Of a stretch of DNA of 51,408 bases, positions 47,284 to 51,408 are shown piece after piece. This DNA comes from a virus. The notes beneath the pieces were generated by a model that worked only from the letters and a program-made list of their open reading frames with translations, was not told where the DNA came from and made no database searches. A program made the position numbers and the translations under genes. Location: the IMG/VR virus record IMGVR_UViG_3300042923_000961, positions 1-51,408 of that record; one strand, written 5' to 3'. Within the stretch, counting starts at the first letter, position 1. Each line of letters opens with the position of its first letter.

Positions 47284-48027
47284 ATGGGTATGGCAATTGG
47301 AGTACCAGGCTTTTTGTTGATGGTAGCAGGAATAATTTGTGCAATTGTTTTTGGGATAATCTTGATAGTCAATGTATCAAAAAAAAAGCCAGCAAAAACG
47401 ATGACGATTGCAACTTCTATATCGGGTGGTGTGTTTATCTTAGGAATTATTCTTTTTTCGATTGGAGTCGCAAACACACCAACTGATAATCATAATGCAT
47501 CTAAAAATTCTTCAACCGCTGTGGCAACAGATGCAACCTCGTCCGAGTCTGACTCTTCAACGTCGTCTTCTTCATCAGAACCAGATATTCTTAATGAAAC
47601 TACTTTAAATTTCTCAGATACTTCAGGACAGCAAACAACAAAAATAGATAGCGCACGCATTGAAGACGTCTCAAGCTTTGGATTAACCGACGATAACGGA
47701 AATGATATTAAATATGCACTATTAATTCATATGAGTGTTGCTAACAAAGCTCCTGAAGAAGCATCAGTCTATCCTGCGCAAGGCCATATAGTATTGTCTG
47801 ACGGAACACAAATTAATGGTGCAGAAGGTCTAGAGTCTGATATTACTGATGCCTTTCAAGGCGGGGATGTTGCGAATGGTGCAACAGTAAAAGGATTTGT
47901 GACTTTTCCTTTAAGTGATTCACAAGCTAATTCTTTTAATTCAGGAAACCTTAAATTTGAAGTATTGTGTGGAGACGAAAATTCAACAGATAAATATTAC
48001 AGTGTCCCGATTAAATTCAATAATTAA
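47284..48027 (+). CDS. Membrane-anchored DUF4352-like surface protein
   Basis: Start taken at the ATG at 47284 behind AGGGGGAATAGAC. The 247-residue product has two membrane helices at about 5-30 and 40-62, a Ser/Thr-rich linker (about 70-105), and an external beta-rich domain (about 110-247; DSARIEDVSSFG...ALLIHMSVANKAPEEASVYP...GFVTFPLSD), like DUF4352/Ig-like domains. In the lysogen it would be on the cell surface. Lysogenic conversion or superinfection exclusion are reasonable guesses. Confidence 0.65.
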   Translation: MGMAIGVPGFLLMVAGIICAIVFGIILIVNVSKKKPAKTMTIATSISGGVFILGIILFSIGVANTPTDNHNASKNSSTAVATDATSSESDSSTSSSSSEPDILNETTLNFSDTSGQQTTKIDSARIEDVSSFGLTDDNGNDIKYALLIHMSVANKAPEEASVYPAQGHIVLSDGTQINGAEGLESDITDAFQGGDVANGATVKGFVTFPLSDSQANSFNSGNLKFEVLCGDENSTDKYYSVPIKFNN

Positions 48028-48088
48028 ATAACCATAGATTTTGCCCTTCCGATCAGCGATGACGGTGGGTGTACATAGGGGTGGGGAA

Positions 48089-48514
48089 ATGGTTCAGATC
48101 GCAAACGTTATCGCGTCTGGAAATTATATAAATGATGGAAATCAAAACTTCTTTTTTAATATTATCAATAGATTAGCCTTTAATCAGCTTCCTTATAATC
48201 TCAAGTTTAAGCTCACCATTGGAGTAATAGATATTGATCCTAAAATGACATATGAGTTAAATATCAATATTCATGGCGGGTCAGGAGAAAAAGAGTTATT
48301 AAAAGCAACAATTCCTGTGGGTCCATTAAAAAACGATGTCAATATCATTGGTACTGGGAGCGTGTTTGTTTCATCAACTGCAGATGTCAAATTTGAGCAA
48401 ACAGGAGTTTATGCAATTGATGCAATAATATACAACAAAGAAGATGTAACCGAGAAATCAGCTTTGTCATCCTATCTCCTCTGCGATGTTGAAGGGAATG
48501 AAATTAATGGGTGA
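48089..48514 (+). CDS. DUF6941-like protein
   Basis: Start taken at the ATG at 48089 behind AGGGGTGGGGAA. The 141-residue beta-rich product (MVQIANVIASGNYINDGNQN, LKFKLTIGVIDIDPKMTYELNINI...) looks like DUF6941, a small family found in varied mobile elements. No signal peptide. It follows the DUF4352-like gene and overlaps the next one by 17 bp. Function unknown. Confidence 0.6.
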   Translation: MVQIANVIASGNYINDGNQNFFFNIINRLAFNQLPYNLKFKLTIGVIDIDPKMTYELNINIHGGSGEKELLKATIPVGPLKNDVNIIGTGSVFVSSTADVKFEQTGVYAIDAIIYNKEDVTEKSALSSYLLCDVEGNEING

Positions 48515-48983
48515 TCTGTTAGATATCAACAGTGGGGAAAACATAATGCCCAGTAAATTTAATCCTGATGCTTATACTCCTGATTTGCCATATAATAAAG
48601 GCAGTAAAGTTATTGAAAGGAGTGCCCAAACTCCAATGGCTGAAAACACAAACAATGTTACCCAAAAGGATCTAGATTCACTTAAGGCGAATTTAGAGCA
48701 AAAGATTGATTTTAATCAGCAGTTACTTACTCAAAAAATCGAGTCAAGTCAGCAACTAACCAACCAACGGTTTGATTCTTTAGACAAAAACCTTGACCAA
48801 CGATTTGAGAATCAATTTTTGAAAGTGGAAAAATTACTCAATAACAAATATGAAGAACAAAGAAAAGAGCAAGAAGCTGATCGAAAGCAACGCGCAAAAG
48901 ACAAAGCCGATACAACGAAATGGTTTATTGGCACAATTGTTTTTGGCATTGTTGGATTTGCATTGACTATAATTTTTCACTGA
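48498..48983 (+). CDS. Coiled-coil, tail-anchored membrane protein
   Basis: ATG at 48498 behind GAAGGG. The 161-residue product has a coiled-coil at about 60-130 (KDLDSLKANLEQKIDFNQQL...RFDSLDKNLDQRFE...) with heptads, a basic stretch, and one C-terminal membrane helix (WFIGTIVFGIVGFALTIIF). It overlaps the DUF6941-like gene by 17 bp, suggesting coupled function. Unknown family. Confidence 0.6.
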   Translation: MKLMGDLLDINSGENIMPSKFNPDAYTPDLPYNKGSKVIERSAQTPMAENTNNVTQKDLDSLKANLEQKIDFNQQLLTQKIESSQQLTNQRFDSLDKNLDQRFENQFLKVEKLLNNKYEEQRKEQEADRKQRAKDKADTTKWFIGTIVFGIVGFALTIIFH

Positions 48984-49060
48984 GCTCTCCCCTAACTTGG
49001 GCTGAGCTTAAATTTCAACCGTTAAACCGAACATACGTTTCTGAAAATGGAGTGTTCTTT

Positions 49061-49675
49061 ATGTATTACAAAACCGACCTTGAAGATTACGTTGAATCTC
49101 TCTATCACTTTTTAGATTTATATCAATTGGATGGAGAATTGATGAATGACATTGCAATGAAACTCAACATAGAGCTTATTCACTCGCAATTTAGTAGCCA
49201 AGCTGTTCGGATGAACGGACGCTTAACAATAAATCTAAATCTCAAACTTGAGCGATATGAAGATCAATGGGAGACATTTGGCCATGAGTTATGCCATGTA
49301 CTCAATGATGTCGGAAATCAATCTGCTCTGCCCACACAGCTACGTCAACTTCGCGAAAGGAAAGCAAGAAACTTTGCATTACACTTCTGTATCCCTACGT
49401 TCATGCTTGATAAATTAAGTTGGCCAGATGGTAACGCAATACCGTATGTAGCAGAGAAATTTCATGTAACTATTCCTTTTGCAACCGAACGTCTTGATCA
49501 ATACCGAAATCGTGTCATGCAGAGTCAAATTGATGATTACGCAGCTGCAGTTAGTGAGCCATCCGTCTCTTACCACATAGACAATTGTTCGTCTGAAACA
49601 CGCCGCATCATTGAACAATTAAGAATACAACTGAACCGAAAGGGTGAACATCTTGAAATCAAGAGTTTATTATGA
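49061..49675 (+). CDS. ImmA/IrrE-type metallopeptidase
   Basis: Start taken at the ATG at 49061. The 204-residue product has the zinc motif GHELCHVL (HExxH) at about 70-77, and after it RERKARNFALHFCIPTFMLDKL with the family ARNFA...P motif. ImmA peptidases cleave their HTH repressor after damage or signalling. The lack of a protease domain in the CI-like repressor fits. Four genes separate them, which is more than usual. Confidence 0.88.
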   Translation: MYYKTDLEDYVESLYHFLDLYQLDGELMNDIAMKLNIELIHSQFSSQAVRMNGRLTINLNLKLERYEDQWETFGHELCHVLNDVGNQSALPTQLRQLRERKARNFALHFCIPTFMLDKLSWPDGNAIPYVAEKFHVTIPFATERLDQYRNRVMQSQIDDYAAAVSEPSVSYHIDNCSSETRRIIEQLRIQLNRKGEHLEIKSLL

Positions 49676-50006
49676 CAGCGATGTTGAAGGAAATCTATAT
49701 CCGCTCTGGTACGCGATCGAAGGAAGTATTGATTGGGATCTTCCTAGTGTCTACTTACCTATCAACGCACCGTTCGAACGAATTGACAGCATCCAGTTTG
49801 ATGATGAGCTCATAGGGTGCTCTGTGTTCGCTCAGGAACTCATTGTGAATCAGAACAAGCCCAATCAATTAGGAATCAACCTTGAGGCTGTCAGAGAGAG
49901 AATCAGCGAAAATATTGAGCCGTATAAGGTTGAACGGCTGATTATTCAAGTAACGGACATCGAAGATCTGATGCAAATAGGTAGGGAATTATTCGAATGG
50001 GGTTGA
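49653..50006 (+). CDS. Hypothetical protein before the integrase
   Basis: TTG at 49653 with AAAGGGTGAACATC upstream is a likely start (GTG at 49644 is also possible). The ~117-residue product (KSRVYYDSDVEGNLYPLWYA...) has an alpha/beta look with IDSIQFDDELIGCSVFAQELIVNQ. It overlaps the ImmA-type gene by 23 bp. Unknown family. Confidence 0.55.
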   Translation: MKSRVYYDSDVEGNLYPLWYAIEGSIDWDLPSVYLPINAPFERIDSIQFDDELIGCSVFAQELIVNQNKPNQLGINLEAVRERISENIEPYKVERLIIQVTDIEDLMQIGRELFEWG

Positions 50007-50077
50007 GTGTTCGCTACAACGTTCCACTATTAGCGACAAGCTTTCACGCCTATAGTTCACGATGAGGAGGTATGAAT

Positions 50078-51241
50078 ATGGCCAGCATTCTTTCGTATAA
50101 CACTAAATCAGGAACAAGGTATATGATTCAGATATATTCTATGGTTGATCCTAACACAGGAAAGAAAAAGAAAACGACTTACCGAGGCTTTAAGTCTGAA
50201 CGCGAAGCAGAACGTGCATCTCGCTATCTAGAGCATAAATTAGACAAAGGTATTCTAGCTCATGAGAATAATATTTTTGAAGATGTTTACTTAGAGTGGC
50301 GAGATCGACACAATAGACTTTTGAAACCTAGTACTCGATATAAAACCGATACAATATTCTCCAAACAGATTTTGCCGCACTTTCGCAAACTAAGAATCAG
50401 TGACATTGACAGCGACTATTGCCAACAGATCGTCGATATATGGAGAGAAACACTTAGCGCTTCCACCACAAAAGACTATAAAGGACACGCATCACGAGTA
50501 TTTAAATATGCTATGCAAAAAGAATATATCTTCAGGAACCCGATGCAATTTGCTATCGTAACGCCTGATGAGGAAGAATTTATCGATGACGATGAAGATG
50601 AGTTTGAAAATTTTTGGGACCGTGATCAATTTAATTATTTTTGCTCTTATGCCATTGATGAAATGGATTTTCAAGATTTTGTCATGTTTCATACACTAGG
50701 GACAACTGGTCTTAGAAAAGGTGAAATGCTTGCTTTGAAATGGTCGGACATTGATTTTGAAGAAAAATATATCCGCATTCGGAGAACTCTATTCTTCTTA
50801 AATAAAAAGAATATTAATCAAAAGGCAAAGACCAAAGCTTCTAGAAGAGATGTCCCTTTAACCGAAGAGGCGTGGGCTGTTTTAAATAAGTGGCGAACAA
50901 TACAAAAAGAAAAATATCTTGCCGAAGGAATCAAAAACAAGTTGAATTTGGTCCTTACTAGAGGAGATTTTCAGCCAGTAAGGTTAGCAACACCTAACGA
51001 ACGTCTTCATAAGTTTCTAAAAAGTCATGAAGAACTCCCCCAAATTACAGTCCATGGTTTTAGACATACTTATGCTTCTAATTTATCTGCTGCTGGTGTG
51101 ACAATTGAAGAAGCACAAAAATTTTTAGGACATAAGCGAATGGAAACCACGGCAAACATCTATACACATGTATCAAAAAAGAAAAAGAGCGCTGCTTTCA
51201 AAAAGTACGAAAATTACATGAAAAAAGCCGAAAATCTATGA
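50078..51241 (+). CDS. int: Tyrosine integrase
   Basis: Start taken at the ATG at 50078, 6 bp after GAGGAGGT; ATG at 50072 overlaps that site. The 387-residue product has an arm-binding N-terminus (GTRYMIQIYSMVDPNTGKKKKTTYRGF), a SAM-like core-binding part (VYLEWRDRHNRLLKPSTRYK) and the catalytic domain with GLRKGEM (Arg), HGFRHTYAS (His-Arg) and NIYTHV (Tyr). It inserts the phage into the rpsI 3' end 50 bp downstream. Arm-type repeats follow its stop codon. Confidence 0.95.
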   Translation: MASILSYNTKSGTRYMIQIYSMVDPNTGKKKKTTYRGFKSEREAERASRYLEHKLDKGILAHENNIFEDVYLEWRDRHNRLLKPSTRYKTDTIFSKQILPHFRKLRISDIDSDYCQQIVDIWRETLSASTTKDYKGHASRVFKYAMQKEYIFRNPMQFAIVTPDEEEFIDDDEDEFENFWDRDQFNYFCSYAIDEMDFQDFVMFHTLGTTGLRKGEMLALKWSDIDFEEKYIRIRRTLFFLNKKNINQKAKTKASRRDVPLTEEAWAVLNKWRTIQKEKYLAEGIKNKLNLVLTRGDFQPVRLATPNERLHKFLKSHEELPQITVHGFRHTYASNLSAAGVTIEEAQKFLGHKRMETTANIYTHVSKKKKSAAFKKYENYMKKAENL

Positions 51242-51244
51242 TAA

Positions 51245-51277
51245 ATCTTCAAAACGTCTTCAAAACGTCTTCACAAC
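51245..51277. promoter_or_regulatory. Integrase arm-type direct repeats, right end
   Basis: Three tandem 11-bp units, ATCTTCAAAAC, GTCTTCAAAAC and GTCTTCACAAC, fill 51245-51277 between the integrase stop and the attachment repeat. The same unit occurs twice near the left end. Confidence 0.7.
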
Positions 51278-51292
51278 ATTATTTTTAGACAT

Positions 51293-51327
51293 AAAAACGC
51301 CCCTTCCGATTGCTCGGAAAGGGGCGT
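51293..51327 (-). terminator. rpsI terminator
   Basis: Leftward, CGCCCCTTTCCGAG-CAA-TCGGAAGGGGCG (nearly perfect) is followed by TTTTTAT. It ends the rpsI transcript, and also limits read-through into the prophage. Confidence 0.85.
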
Positions 51328-51341
51328 GAAACGTTGATAAA

Positions 51342-51408
51342 TCAGCGTTTTGAGAACTGTGGAGCGCGACGAGCGCCTTTGAGTCCGTATTTTTTACGTT
51401 CTTTCATT
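51342..51408 (-). CDS. rpsI: 30S ribosomal protein S9, C-terminal end (partial)
   Basis: The last 21 codons of S9 are visible and the gene runs off the window on its 5' side. The tail ending KARRAPQFSKR-like (here GARRAPQFSKR) is diagnostic for S9; its basic C-terminus reaches the ribosomal P-site tRNA. The essential host gene remains intact because the phage carries this same tail. Confidence 0.93.
   Translation of the reverse strand, partial: MKERKKYGLKGARRAPQFSKR

Larger units (their letters stand above)
51290..51408. repeat. Prophage-end direct repeat, right copy (restored rpsI 3' end)
   Basis: 119 bp matching 2126-2245. Here the rpsI frame continues to the window edge, so this is the functional host gene with its tail supplied by the phage. 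Confidence 0.9.

Noticed and set aside
48920-49060. Longer N-terminus for the ImmA-type protease
   Set aside because: The extension is mostly antisense-like codons overlapping the membrane protein gene in another frame; the ATG at 49061 has the ribosome site and begins the family-like sequence.
1-51408. tRNA or rRNA genes
   Set aside because: I found no cloverleaf with a TTCRANY-type T arm and no rRNA-like sequence; the attachment gene is rpsI, not a tRNA.

Overview
The window is an almost complete temperate prophage of a low-to-mid GC Bacillota host. The exact genus is not visible; the S9 C-terminus ending KERKKYGLKGARRAPQFSKR, AGGAGG-type ribosome sites and sigma-A promoters point to Bacillales or a close relative, and a Sporolactobacillus-like host is only a guess. 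The prophage lies between two copies of the rpsI 3' end (2126-2245 and 51290-51408), the duplication expected when a tyrosine integrase uses the end of the ribosomal protein S9 gene as its attachment site. DUF3383 sheath, tail tube, baseplate J, gp25-like and spike genes show a contractile tail, so this is a myovirus.

Layout. 1-2100: decayed remains of an older, different prophage (SPP1-type terminase fragments, two unrecognised fragments, and an integrase 3' relic abutting the left rpsI tail), so two phages have used the same site in succession. 2246-5382: accessory left end with a WYL-like fragment, a secreted protein with a small membrane partner, and an MqsR-like toxin with an MqsA/Panacea antitoxin. 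5575-7453: lysis (LLH holin, exported GH25-LysM endolysin, BhlA-like holin). 7571-18707: XkdX-like protein, tail fibre, baseplate, tape measure and tail chaperones. 18769-29673: tail tube, sheath, connectors, DUF2184 capsid, cement, scaffold, DUF2213 protease, Mu-F-like head protein, DUF1073 portal, terminase. 29742-33511: late regulator and several morons with their own promoters, including a Cas2-fold-like protein and membrane proteins. 33508-37680: DUF3102, PcfJ, PcfK, DUF1064 and small operon genes. 37692-43356: DUF3850, DnaD-type initiator with internal iterons, SSB, MBL-fold protein, RecT, and an SbcC-like ATPase with a zinc-hook motif. 43423-46643: small early genes and HTH regulators, ending at a Cro-like gene. 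46644-46820: divergent promoters with three operators. 46830-51241 (rightward): short CI-like repressor, three unusual conversion-type genes, ImmA-type protease, a hypothetical gene and the integrase.

How it works together. A short HTH repressor without its own protease domain and a separate ImmA/IrrE peptidase suggest ImmR/ImmA-like induction. Repressor operators cover a perfect TTGACA-17-TATACT leftward promoter, so derepression would start the long leftward early operon (recombination and replication), followed by the ArpU-like late regulator, packaging, morphogenesis and lysis. The accessory genes are set apart by local terminators and by a recurring extended -10 promoter.

Points most worth checking: the nested and apparently frameshifted DUF2213/scaffold pair; the +1-type overlap of tail chaperones; the shared promoter modules of the morons; a roughly 60-nt noncoding element near terS kept in both prophages; the Cas2-like moron; and the RecT/hook-ATPase/MBL set with no recognisable phage exonuclease.
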